A stretch of 64,000 bases of DNA from positions 25,000,455 through 25,064,454 of the forward strand of contig CAIIXF020000002.1 of NCBI GenBank assembly GCA_903813345.2. Reading direction: 5' to 3'. The position numbers were made by a program, and so were the translations under genes. The notes beneath the pieces are model-generated. The model was given only the letters and a program-made list of their open reading frames with translations, was not told where the DNA came from and searched no databases. This DNA comes from Owenia fusiformis (taxonomy: Eukaryota > Annelida > Polychaeta > Sabellida > Oweniidae). Shown here piece by piece: positions 20,846 through 34,081 of the stretch. The first letter of the stretch is position 1, and every line of letters begins with the position of its first letter.

Positions 20846-23800
20846 ATATTGAATGATGTGGTTCTTATTCGAGAGAGTTGGAATGAGTATGAATATTACC
20901 GCACTTTTACCATAGAGATATTATATGTTAATGATATACCTCTATCAGTTTACTTGACCCAGAAATATGTAGTTGTCAGAACGCTGCCCCTGTCTACATT
21001 ACATTTTGTTTGACAATATCAAATTGACGGAAATGATATGTAATGTGTCAATGCCAATTCACTCGCAAACAATATTATGTTTTTCATGGATATATAGTTC
21101 ACATTTCGGAAAACAAAAAATATTAGTAGTTGATTGTGCACAACTCTACATTATTCTAATAGCAGTATCTTTACAGTAGGCAAATATCATCTATGGCAAC
21201 CGTTAGAGATACAGGTGGGGGTTTAACCTCTGCTGGGGGCACCTTCCAAATAATAATCGGATATAGTAAGAGCATGGGCAAAGCCCCATTACATAGCCCC
21301 CGCGATCCGAGGAAGGTAGACTACTGATGATGTATCTCGGTAGCCAGTATTGATGAGCATTTTGTGTTTTATTTATGAACTCCATCAAAAGTAAAAGATT
21401 GGTTATAACATTTGGTTTAAATATTAGGTAGAATATCAACGACTATCAGTATAAACTATATTTGGGCATGTTTCCTTTGCACAAATTGTTTTTGTATAGG
21501 GATTTATTTCATAATACTACTGTTTTCCCAGGGAAATATGAAGGAATAAAAATCGTATTGAATCATATTACATGAAACAATCGTATTGTCCCTCGTAATA
21601 AAACCCATATTCAATCCCTCCCAGTAAATAACCTATATACTGTATATCAATTTATCCCATAGTTGAGATCAAATCTGTAGAATAACACGTGTATATATTT
21701 ATGATATTTTGCAAATGCATGGAAAGCGATATATGTGGAATACGAAGAATTTTCCACAGATATCACTTTTTCCACGGATTTGAAAACTTCCGCCAATTTG
21801 ATTTCATGACGTCACAAATATGGTTATGATTAATGTTTTGGCTATAGTCCAAATGACAAAATAAAACTGAATGTTGTTTTAAATTTCTTTATAAGATGAA
21901 CTATGGTGTGATTTGACCTCAGCTATTGGATAAATAGAACCTCCTATGATTTTTTCGTAATCCACTCGTTGATATCAATATCTGCACTCATTCGCTACGT
22001 TCACTCGTCCAGATATTGATATCATCTCGTTGATAAAAATGATATCTCTCAAAATCATAGGATATCCTATACATATAAATAAATCATATGACTTAAATAT
22101 CTGGTGTCACCTTTTATTATGTTATGTTAAAAACGATTACACCATAGCCTCGTGATATTCAAGCATTTTCTAGAGACCACTTCAGAGGTCAACATGTCTA
22201 CGATAAGGTGAAAGCTAGTTCAAGAAATCATGCTCGCATAAAATATGAGAGAACGTACGACACTTGATCATTGGTAAAAACATGATACATTGTCGTGTCA
22301 TATAGTTTGTTTTGAATGCGAAAATGTTTAAATGTGTAGATGATGGTAAATGGCCATGCCATTTTGTTGTATCAAGGTCAATACCGCTTTATTTTCGTTG
22401 CATGGACATTGCAATAATATAAGTTTTTACTATCATACTAAAATTGCTACTAGATATAGTATTTCGTCAGTAATATCTGTATGGATTTCCGATATTGACA
22501 CGTTCTCTTATCTAAAGTGTAGTAAATGAAATGAATGCAATTCCAAAGATATGAATATAGATGGTGGTGATTAAACAAGTTAGCTTTTCCCTAAACTTTG
22601 ATAGAATTACCCAGTGAAACATTCATATGGTTACGATAGTTAAATTCAATTTGTCTATCAGGTGACCAAACTTCCTTCATCCATTACAAAGATATTAATT
22701 GACTTCAAAGATACATACACAATGTTATCCCACAATGAGCGATTTATATGTAACCATTCTCATGACAAATAAGTCAGAGTTGTTGAATTTTCTTGCCAAA
22801 TCACACGACCCCTGTGCGCATTATTGTCCATTTGAAAGTGTTTATGTGCATGTTGTTCCTTAGTACTCTCAAGGATATTAACGAATACTGACACATTATG
22901 TTTATTATGAAATTTTTATTGTAATGATAAATTATTACATTGTACGACGCTGATATATCCTCATACCAAAAGATACTACTATCTTATAATGTTAAACGTA
23001 CTGCAATCATATTTGGCGCCATCTATAAAATACACTTTACGCTACAACATTTACAACGAGGGAAGCTGCTACATTTTTCATATCTCCTACACAATTGCGT
23101 TGTTTCCCAAAGCCTGCGTTGTAAAACACATTAATGTATAACTATCTATTTTAGTAGACTAGCATTTCCATATGTTGATATAAAGAAGGTTTTCCGTAAG
23201 AAAAAATGCGAATTCTGATATAGATTTTTGTTAGAAACAGTTACACAATTTTAAAATTGGCCTCAACTAACAAATGTTGCAGACGTGTGTACCTATTGTT
23301 ATGCTCATATGCTTACCTAAACCAATAAAAAGCAAGCTATATTCAACGTCACGTATACACAAAAGCTATTCACCTTGTTCATTTAATTCACATTAATTCC
23401 AAATAAATGGCAAGATATCGGAAATAGCGCCAAAATATCAACTTTAAACAAGTCAATATTGACTACATTGTCTACTATAATCCAACTTTGTTGCTTTGTA
23501 GTCATGTCACTTGGTATCATATACGAGATATCGTATATCGAGTGCCCAATAAAAAGTGAATTGCTTTTTGACAAGTATTTTCTCAGCAATAAATGAACTG
23601 ATTTCGAAATGTTTATTGAATAAGCGTAAGATGTCACTATAGAGTCTGCAGAATATACAAGATATCTAGGTAAGTCGCAATTTATATTATTATCTTCGAA
23701 GTAAAAACAACATCTCAAGATCCAATATAGACGGAAAAGTCACTTATTTCAGTCTGAACGAACCCATTTTTGTAGGCTTTTGTATAATTCCTCCAATGAT

Positions 23801-24551
23801 ATTACAACTCATGACATAAATATCATGTCCTTCAATGTATGTCTGATGTAGTACATTATATGTGTTACATAATTCCATCCAGTGCCCAGAAATTCCTTTA
23901 AAATTTAATAGACCTGACACCCGGACAAGTTTTTAGGACTCAGTCTGATCGACAGTTGCCAACATCTGATAGCTAGCATTAATAAAGGTCTCTGCTCAGC
24001 TCTAATATAAGTTTTTTGTCATGCGTTTTGAATTTATCAGTACTCACATGATATGTAACGGGTCTCTGTTATCGTAATAACACTTGCTTATGATAAAAAA
24101 AATTCCAATGGATTTGTTTAATCTGCCGCGAAATATTTGTCAAAAAGCTGTTCACATTTTTGGACATCCGATATATTGTAATGTTCAGCATGAACGTATT
24201 GGAAAACGTCGCATTCATAAAATAATATAAGTATAGTCATCTATTATCAAATATAGATCTAAAAGTATAGGTAAATACTGTAGTTATAAATGTTCCAGTA
24301 TTTAATATATACCTTTGCGCACAACGGACAGCTATCCATATTTCGATTTGCGTCCATATGTATGTGACAATGAAAAAATGGAATGTGTTCTTAAAATGTA
24401 TATTGCTTTCACATTCACCTCGTGATGTCACTTTTATGTCCATTTACTCCGTATCTCCCGGAAGTGTTGCCGATCAGCTCTGCACGTAAGACATGCTTCG
24501 TCCTGATTGTATAATGCACCTAGAAATTTCCTTTTGTTTTGATCGTATATT
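20846..24551. other. Intergenic between convergent SLC28 and TMEM272-like genes
   Basis: No gene recognised. A candidate poly(A) signal AATAAA lies near 21546. A perfect 14-bp inverted repeat GATATCAATATCTG / CAGATATTGATATC lies at 21971-21984 and 22010-22023. A 111-codon minus-strand frame at 23383-23718 has no recognisable domain or splice context and is probably chance. The two genes point toward each other across this interval. Confidence 0.4.
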
Positions 24552-27500
24552 TCAATCACCATCTGAGGAAGTTGTGCATTTGTGACACACCACTAATATA
24601 AACATCAGTATGAATATCAGACCCATAACTCCATAGCAAATCATTATTTGAAAAAATGCAAACATATACGCTGTATATTCGCACCAATTGCTAGGATCGT
24701 GTAACAGTTGATGAAAGTAGGGTTTATATATTCCTAATACCCATATATTACCACACACGAACCATATAAATAGAAATAAACTCAGCACGAAGTCTGTGAA
24801 TTTAGATGACCTTGACATAATGACGTCGCCATTTCCGTCTTCTCCGCTGTCAAAATCGTCAATTTTGTCAGATCTTCTAGATCGAACTTGACGCCACAAT
24901 ATAACAATCATTTTCAAAAGCCCAAAACAACCTCCAACTAGGAGGTAAATAGGAATTTTGGGTTCAACGGGGCACTCTTTTAGATATTTTACACCTGAAA
25001 ATATATGCAAAAGACAATAAAATGTTAAATTGCTTCTATAAACTTATATAAAGAGAGCTGGTGTTCTCGATCAGAATTTGTTATGACACAATTATACCGG
25101 ATACGGTAATGTATACTGAAGAAAATTTAACCCTGATCAACAAAATGTCGAAATGATTGAAGTAATTACTTCACAATTTATCCTGTTGTGCATACTAAAA
25201 AAATAAAAATTCAATTACGATCGATCATGTTGTTAACATTAAAAAATGCACATAGGCCATACAAATGTTGAATTCGATTAATGACGTGATCTTGAAATCA
25301 ATAATGTAGAAATACAGAGATGACGACGGGCATTGGAGAAATAACAAGGAATATATAAAAAATATGAAAAATTCACCACACACGAATGACAAATACCCGA
25401 TCAGAAATATGTCTCAAATACACACTTAGTCAGTTCCAAATAAGAAAAGTGGGAAGGGTCGAAGTCAGGTAGTTGTTTCAGCTTTACTGTGTATTAATTT
25501 CAATGAGTATTATCCATCATTTTTGCCAATCCTGATTGATTACGTTGTGGTAGGGGAAGGGTTTAGAAGAAAGGACTGACGTCCTTGTATTATAGACTTG
25601 GGTAATGTTTACGGAAAGAAGTCAATCAATCTCTGGACAGTTCCTGGAATAATATCTCATACTTTTGGTAGAGAAATATCGATGACGGCATGATTAGAGT
25701 GCTAGAAAAAAGTTGATAGGAATAAAACAAGATTTTTCAATTTGTGGAATATATCCGATGCTTGAGATAATGATTATATTGGGGTTTATTACTTCGTTAT
25801 AGGTTTTAATGCCGTTGTCGTTCTTAAGGAAATGTCAAATGAGTTATAAGTTATTGTAATTATAGTGATGGGATTTGATGGTTCGTTAACCAAACTAGTC
25901 TTACATTGGAGATTTTCATTTGTAGCTAAGTCTTTCAAGTTATTTTTGTAATTTATATGTACATACCCATTGAGATCATTGTAACTGGCAATATCATAAA
26001 CGCTCCCACACAGACGGACGCCAATACTAAAAAATAAAATGTTATCAATAAGATATAATTCGAGGATTATCGATACCTATTAAATATTATATCACTTCGT
26101 TATTTTAACCTTCACCTCTAATGTACAAACAGTTATTATTTAATGCATTGTGCAAGTGCAAAACAAAACATTTTACTACTGTAGAGGATGACACACAATA
26201 AACGATCAAAATTTCTTCAATGATGTAAAACAAAAAACATTAAGTCAACGAAAAAAATCAACAATCGAGACTTATTATCTACCAAACAATCAGAAATCAA
26301 AACGTACTATCCAGCATAATAATCAATAATTGATCAATTTTATATATTTTAATGCAACAACCAACAACCAGAGATTTTTGTTCCTAAAAAACGAACAGTC
26401 AAGATTATATGATTGTATATAATAGTTACAAATAAAGTAGTTCAACCAAAAAAAAAAACATCCAAAATTAATAAAAGTATTATTTCAACAGAACACCTAG
26501 TTTTCGAGTAGTAATCAAAAGTAGAAACAAACAAACAAACAAAAAACAAGCAAACAAACAAACAACAACAAATATGTTGTTTCAACCAAACAACTGTAAC
26601 ATTTAACAGCTATGACTTTTATTTCAACTGACCAAAATTATTATGTAATTAATTTTCATTAGTTATGCTTCAACCAGACACAGCCATGAAACATTATTTG
26701 TTCATCCTAAAGACCAACATTTAGGACCGATTGAAGTCAACAATACCACTAACCAAAAATAACAGCCTCACCTTTCAAGAATTATCATACCTTTTCTATC
26801 ATAAGACGACGAAGAAATGTATCCAACTTCATTAACGCATTATGTATATGTATATAATGCGTTCATGAAGTTGGATACATTTTTAACGCATTATATGTAT
26901 ATAATATAATGCGTTCATGAAGTTGGATACATTTTTTCGTCGTCTTATGATAGAAAAGGTATGATAATTCTTGAAAGGTGAGGTTGATATGTTTTGTATA
27001 GGCACGGTGAAAATTCACAAAACTACCAAACAGGACGGGAATAGTAAAAAGACGAGTATCAATCCAAATGAAAAATAGTAGAACCAGTTTTACAATAATT
27101 AAACGTTATACCTGTACTATTAACAATTTCGGTTGCTTTCTTTAAAAAATCACAAGTACTCTCAGCTTCCGAGTTTGCTTCTTTTATTTGCAGAACAATT
27201 GAGCCGTAGGACGGTTCGTAGGGATCAGATGACCAATCACTAGCGCATAAGCTTTTTTCGTCGTCATAAGCCTGGAAATATAAAAGCGAAGAGTCAATTT
27301 AAGATACTAAGTGTCGTCCGCTCCGGGCTTGACTCTAAGTTTAATGCAATGTTAGCGAGGACAATAGCCCCATGTACATGTAGGGAGGAAGTTGCAACTC
27401 ACATATACTAATTTCCGCATGTACACTCGATGGTAGTATATGATTTTTGTTGTACACAGTTCACTTATCACATATACCATAATATTATTTCACTTACATT

Positions 27501-28730
27501 TCCTCAATTTCTTAATTAAAACAATAATAAAACATCTTACATTCGTAATTTGCTTTCAAACGTTCCCTCTTTTTCAAAGTAAATATTTAGCTTGATAACA
27601 GGATTTGAGATGATGAAGGTATCATAACACAAGATGAGGGTGTATGCCAGACACCTTTTCCTTTGCCTCTGGCCTTATACATTTACTAAAAGAACATAGA
27701 CTAATTTGGTCCTAACCGTAAACACAAATCTGGTTTTTAGAACGCCAAAGTATAGGTCACTAACATCTGCTCATCATTGAAGATGATAAATTAGTCGAGG
27801 CTGCATTTGATAACAGGTTCCAAACAATACATTAAACTATGAATAAGAACGTTTGCTGAAAACATCCGGATTGCCCTCCTTGCCTGTCGGAAATACTATC
27901 TTTGTAAACTGATCATAAATTTCAGCCACTCCGTGCACTGTGGAAGATAGGCAATGATTAATCTACACGACAGGCTCATAACTTGCATTGTACTGAGAGT
28001 GTGTATGTCTATACGGAAAGCTAGATATCATTTGAGACTATAGATGGGAACTATTCTCCAAAATAAATAACGAATGATTATGTCTTTTTGGCACACTGTT
28101 ATTACAATCCTGATATATTCAAATCTGGTATTTGTCAGTCCCAAAATTTGTTAAACGTTTTATAGTATATTTTATCACAAATAAATGTAACAGCTAATGC
28201 ACCTGTTTTTATACCCAGATAGATCGATTGAGAGTAAGTGCTTAACTATCTTTTATTGAAGAAGTGTATCTTCATCTTTGTACGTTTGGTCAATTCGAGG
28301 AGGGTTAACCGGAAGCAAGCATAGAAAAGAAATTACCGCTATCCTTTTTGGAAAAGTATATCCTACAATATAGCTTAGTTTGGTCCCTAAACGCAATCAT
28401 AGGACAAAAAGGAAATTAAAACAAAACAAAATATATTTCTAGAGGGGAACTAAAGAAGCACCCTTGCAATTTATAATTTTATACAACAGAGGCATAAATA
28501 ACAGATGAACATGCTTATTTAATAAGCAAATAAGTATAAAGTTTGCATCAATCAGAGACAGTTGGCTTCGATATACAATCCTAAAAAGTAAAGTCTCGCC
28601 AAATTATCAAATTCAAGCGTCAATTTGAGGACTGTTTTCTTACGAGCCATTTTTGCAATCGTTCCTTCTCGTTCTTCCTCGCCTGCATTTCTCGCCGGTA
28701 TTGTACTCTCCTCCATCCATACAAAGGCAT
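24552..28730 (-). CDS. TMEM272-like: TMEM272-like four-pass membrane protein, four exons
   Basis: Function of the family is uncharacterised. Exons in transcript order: 28730-28644, 27271-27112, 26026-25967, 24994-24552. All introns are GT-AG and in phase; the product is 249 residues. It starts MPLYGWRRVQYRREMQ, followed by a basic stretch, an acidic/Ser-rich segment and YGSIVLQIKEANSE. Membrane segments lie near 83-102 (ending LPVTMISMG), 116-135 (IPIYLLVGGCFGLLK), 171-192 (FVLSLFLFIWFVCGNIWVLG) and 209-239. The CPVEP-x-IPIYL-x-VGG motif (110-124), the Asp/Glu-rich loop after RSRR, and NWCEYTAYMFAFFQ are typical of TMEM272-like proteins. The first ATG with good family-like sequence is at 28730; upstream exons (5' UTR) cannot be excluded. 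The introns carry repeats. Confidence 0.85.
26440..26600. repeat. A-rich and (CAAA)n low-complexity tract
   Basis: Poly-A run near 26449-26458 and (CAAA)n / (CAA)n at about 26525-26575, within intron 2 of the TMEM272-like gene. No other signal. Confidence 0.8.
26766..26983. mobile_element. 218-bp near-perfect palindromic MITE
   Basis: The first 48 bases (CCTCACCTTTCAAG onward to GACGACGAA) are matched exactly by the complement at the far end. The match continues with one mismatch through ATGTATCCAACTTCAT. The centre contains a duplicated TTCATGAAGTTGGATACAT segment and AACGCATTAT runs. It lies in intron 2 of the TMEM272-like gene. Confidence 0.75.
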
Positions 28731-31700
28731 AATTGTTGAAAGTAACTATATTGTCATATAGTTTCAGTTGATTTCCTTTGTACTTTACATCTATCCAGTG
28801 TGTACTTAGCTCCTTTCAACCAGTTCACATACATACGCATATTGTTTGTCAAACACTGCATCCAATGATGTTTCCTCGGCGTCTGTTGAACGGAAGAACA
28901 AAGTCTTCATCCGTATTTTGATAGTGCTGAATGAAAGTGGTCCTTATTTCTCATGAATACCATTACATAGGACATCGTCGCACTTGATGTTCATAGATTT
29001 AGTTAGATTAACCCGTCATTAAACACCCATGTTCAATTCTCCACTGAGATTTCTAACTTGAGTTCGACTATGGTGAATAAGTTAGCGAAGTCAAAAGACT
29101 CTCCAAGACATAGTTTATTCGTGTTTCCGGAGTGTTGTGCAACTTGATTACAAAATCTGTCATTATTTTCATTTTAACTGAGCACAATTGGTCGTGGATG
29201 TCAAAATCAGAGTTACAATGCAAGCTTTGCAACTTCCGCTTTAAATATTTAGCACTTAAAACCACAAAAAGTCAACATCGTCATCACGGAATTTCTTTCT
29301 AGTTTGAACAATGCGACCTCCAATTCAAAAATGAAAAATCAAACGACTTAAGTAACGAAGATTTCATGTCCTCTAAGAACCAATTAAATTACGAAATTGT
29401 TCCATTCAAGTCAGACTAAATGAAGATTTTCAAAGACTTGTTCCTAGATTAATTGTGTGATAGTTGTTAATTGAACTGTGCCAAAAGTGCCAATCATCAT
29501 GCGACCCCTTGAATTCTCTTGGCCAACATGTAAGGAGACGGTATACATTTTTAAAACAGTTTCTACGACGAGAATATATAAATACTCGATTCAATGAGCT
29601 ACTAGATTAGTATAACTTGCTTGCGTTGTTCAATACACAAACATACAATAATTACGGCTTTGCAGAGTTTCAAAAGGAGTGATTAACTTCGTATTTAGTG
29701 TAATCATAGATATGAAGTGAAGGCAGCTTTTTACGATGTCTATAAGGTTATACTTCCGTCATACTGTTTATCCACTTTAAACATTATACCTCCGAAAATG
29801 CACAACTACGTGTATACGCCCGAAATCAAGCAATTGCTGAGACTAAACAGACCATCACAATCAGATGTATTTTAAATGGATATATCCCTCAATTTAGATT
29901 AGGAACCGATCGAAGAAATCAATTTGGAACCATTAACTGGAACAGATTCTATTTTAACTGTATTATCGCCAAATTATGTCCCAGGATTAACTCCCTAGTC
30001 GCCTATATCAACTGAAATCAGTAATGAACTGACAGTTGTTTACTGGTTTGTGTAACTTGTGTATCAAGTTTAATTCTTGAAAAATTATTCACTCGATGTG
30101 CATGCAAATGATTCAGGCCAATATGATAGACACCAACTCTTGTTGTGCTATTTAGGCCAAAGTCATCAAGCACCAACCTCAAACAAACATGATACATAAT
30201 ACTGTAACAATACTACATATTATTTTTGTTGCATCAGCGTCCCACTTGCAAGGGGACATTATTTACGCAACGATGTATGATATATCGGACCTCCAGTTAC
30301 TCAACGTTAACATTCCTTCTGACGGAAAATAGGAGTGGTTGTTGGATTAAGAGGATGCATCACCCCAAAAGTAGACCATGATACTTGTTGATACAACATG
30401 TAACCACGACGTCGTGAGTTCGAGTCCCGTGCGCTCTTTGCGTTTATTGATTTAACTGTTTTTTCGTTAATTGATTCAACTGCTTGTCTTAACTGTTAGT
30501 TCGTTTGTTCATTTAACTGTTTGTTTTTTATTCATTTAACTGTTTGTTTCTTGGACATATTTTCTAAGTTGAATACACAATGTAAAATAAGAAACTGAGA
30601 CCAATTACTTGCCTGGGAGAACAGGCAGAAAACGTGACGTTTATCAAAGTTTAAATTACTACTGCATTGAATCAACATGATACTATCCTTTTAACAATAA
30701 GGGAGTTGTTATATTGCTGAAGAAAGCCGAATAATTAGATGTCACCACTTGTTTTATTTGTTTTGGTTGGGTCAGACTGCCACAGGCTTCAATGTTAAAA
30801 CCTTGCAATAATCACTTAATTTTAGGATTTACCAAAAAGCGTTTGTTAAATCTGTCTAAAAATAGAAGGGAAAACTATTGAATGGCCCTGAATAGTATAG
30901 TTTCCATATAGCTTTTGAAATCTCGCTAAATCTCGTTTTTCGTGAGATTTTAAGAGACTTGCATATTAGACCTCTAATGACTTACATTACCTTCTTTTAA
31001 ATGGTATATTTGAATTCAGTGGAATGTTTTCTCTTAAAATAGCTTTGATTTACACAGTTATATAATTTGAATAATTTTCTATGACAATTTAAAAAAAGTT
31101 GGGCCAAATGTCCATAGATGCAATGCTAAAATTCTTTAAAATCGTGGATTATTTGTATGTCAATCAACATTAGCATGTTTAATCACAACATGTTCATAAA
31201 CAGGGTCATCATGTGGTATATCATTCAAGTTTTATACAGATTCAACAAACACACTTTGATAAATCATGAAATTAAGCCACTTTTCCAAGATTTTAGCATG
31301 TAAGTGAATGGAGCTCTAGCCAGAGCTAAAAGCTGAATAAAAGATGGCAGCACGAGATTTCATTGATTTTTCTGCTATTTAGAAACTATCCTATTACAAC
31401 GACAAAAATTACAAAACAAAAACTCACCGACAAACGTAAAAATGACAAGTAAGATTTCTGTGTACTGACAAAAAACAACACCAGTATTTACCAACGGATG
31501 CAATAATATCGAATAATGATTGTATAACAATAAAGGCAAGACAAATGCTATTCTAGAAAAGTAACAATATCAGGTAAGATTTGTTTTAACGAGAAAAAGC
31601 AAAACAAATGCTAACAAAAGAACTTACAGTATCAAATAAGATTTGTTTTAGGGACAAACATAACACAAATGCTAACCAACAAACAATATCCAGTAAGATT

Positions 31701-31889
31701 AATATTGGTTTCGTATTCATATTTATTCCAGACATGATTCGTAACAATTCTAATCAACAGTTCAATTCCGAAATGTGTCAAATATATGATTTAATGGCAT
31801 TCTACGATATTGGCTTCATACATAGTGACACCCGAAACCCCCATCTCTATTAATCTATCATTATTTTCCTTATGGGGAAGTACAATAAT
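28731..31889. other. Region upstream of the TMEM272-like gene, no gene seen
   Basis: Probably contains the promoter or 5' UTR of the TMEM272-like gene at its left edge. At 30415-30435 the sequence GTGAGTTCGAGTCCCGTG resembles a tRNA T-arm/B box, but no full tRNA fold is visible, so at most a tRNA-derived SINE remnant. A run of repeated TTTAACTGTTTG-type words follows (about 30450-30550). Otherwise AT-rich and featureless. Confidence 0.35.
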
Positions 31890-33920
31890 TAGACTCCAGA
31901 TGAAAATCTGGAGTCTATTGCTTTTGCCAGTTTTCTTATTAGACTCCAGATGTCAATCTGGAGTCTATTGTTTTTGCCAGTATTCTTATTATTATTATTC
32001 CGACCCAGTTTTCTCGATAGCCATAAGGTTTCCAATAAAGATCATTATTCAGTCAATTTATGTTCAGTATCTAGTTCCTCGGAAATTGGGTCAAATTTTT
32101 ATCTAGGTCAAAGGTCAAGAACTAGGTCAAATCTTACATTTTCAACATTCTGTCATTTATCTTCGTCATTGTTTATCGTAACTCCTAAATCTTTTTTTCA
32201 TCATGTAGCTTAGAAAAAGCCAAAGCAAAGATATGACATTAGATTTTTGATTACGCTTATCGATTTTGAAATATGGCGTCCAGAAAGTAGGTCAAAATAA
32301 CGAGTTCTCCAAATTTAACATCTGAGTTAAGAATTAAGGGTAGAATTTACCCAGGAATCCGGATCTGCAAACCAAATTTCGATCCGACTTCCGGTTCGAA
32401 AGTTATGGCGTTTTGAAATTTCGAGAAAAATCGTTCTGATGATATCCTTATAGAAAGTCAAGAGTAGGGACGAAAATATAGAAAAAATCATCCATCCTTC
32501 CTTCCTATCCTGTCTGATCATTTCCTTCCTATCTATCCTTCCTTCCTATCCTTTCCTTCCTATCGTATCCTTCCTTCCTATTCTATATCCTATCCTATCC
32601 TAGAACTGGGTCAAATCTTACATTTTCAACCTTCTGTCAATTATCTTCGTCGTTATTTATCGAAACGTCTTCATCTTTTTTTCATCATGTAGCTTAGAAA
32701 CAGCCCTTTCATATGTGTGCCATCCGTTTTTTGATTACTCTTACCGATTTTGAAATATGGCGTCCAGAAAGTATGTCAAAATAAAAATGTCTCCAAATTC
32801 AAGGTATGAGTTATCAATTAGGGGTAGAATTTTTTCAGGAATCTGAATCTGAAACCAAATTTTGATACGACTTCCGGTTCGGAAGTTATGGCGTTTTAAA
32901 AGCTCAAAAATCGCTAAATTTGGTGCCCATGTTAAGTCAATGGGAAAAAAAGAATTTTTTGAAGTGAGAAATACGAAATATAGACTGAGTTCAGCTTAAT
33001 TTAATGAAAGACTTCATAAGAACGGGACCTCAAAAGCCATCTAGCTTCAGAATTTGGACACCAAAATTCCTAGGTCAAAATCTAGGTCAAATTCAAAGGT
33101 TTTCCTTATTTTTGAGATTCTGACACTACACTTCAATCATATTCTTCGAAATTGTGTATACATGTAGCCAAGAGTGTGCTAATAGTGTTAGCCTTTTGCC
33201 GTCAGAAAGTATTTTGACCCACTTTTGAGATATGGTGTCCGAAAAGTAGGTCAAAATAAAAAAAATTCCAAATTTAACATATGAGTTATGAATTAAGGGT
33301 AGAATTCTGTCAGGAATTCGAATCTGCAAACCAAATTTCGATCCGACTACCGGTTCGGAAGTTATGGCGTGTCCGAAAAGTAGGTTAAAATAAAAAAGCT
33401 CCAAATTTAACGTATGAGTTATGAATTAGGGGTAGAATTTTGTCAGGAATCCGAATCTTTCAATCGAATTTCGATCCGACTTCCGGTTCGGAAGTTATGG
33501 CGTTTTGAAATTTCGGAAAATCGATCTGATGTTATCCTGATAGAAAGTCAAGAGTAGAGAAGAAAATGTTGAAAAATTCATCCATCCTTCCTATCTGATC
33601 TTATCCTATCCTTCCTTTCTATCCTTTCTTCGTATCTTTTCTATCCTTTCTTCGTATCTTTTCCTTCCTATCCTTCCTATCCTATCCTTTCTTCCTATTC
33701 TATTCTATCCTATCCTTCTTTCTTATTCTATCCTATCGTTCTTTCCTATTCTATCCTATCCTACCTTCCTATTTTATTTATCCATCTCTTTGTAGATGAC
33801 TCAGCTTATTCTGGATGACTCGGCTTATTCTGGATGACTCGGCTTATTCTGGATGACTCGGCTAAAAAAAGTCTAGATCTGGAGTCTGAAATTGAACTTC
33901 GTTCAATTTCCAAAATCTAG
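31890..33920. mobile_element. Helentron-like array unit 1 (composite)
   Basis: Begins with two palindromes (31890-31917 and 31940-31967). It carries AGGTCAAAGGTCA at 32105-32117 and a TATCC tract at about 32490-32605. A second body then restarts without a 5' end (AGAACTGGGTCAAATC near 32602), with a second tract at 33580-33785. The 3' end is ATCTGGAGTCT, hairpin ATTGAACTTCGTTCAAT, CTAG at 33917-33920, then TT. Looks like two units fused by internal deletion. Confidence 0.55.
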
Positions 33921-34081
33921 TTATTATTATTAGACTCCAGATTGAAAATCTGGAGTCTATTGTTTTTGCCTGTTTTCTTTATTAGACTCCAGATTGAAAA
34001 TCTGGAGTCTATTGTTTTTGCCTGTTTTCTTTATTATTAGACTCCAGATGTCAATCTGGAGTCTATTGTTTTTGCCAGTAT

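Noticed and set aside
23383-23718. 111-codon minus-strand frame between the two genes
   Set aside because: No recognisable family, no splice-site support and typical length for chance in AT-rich DNA of this size.
33931-34065. Regular palindromes spaced about 50 bp, considered as a CRISPR-like array
   Set aside because: Spacers are themselves repeats, the genome is eukaryotic, and the palindromes are element 5' ends.
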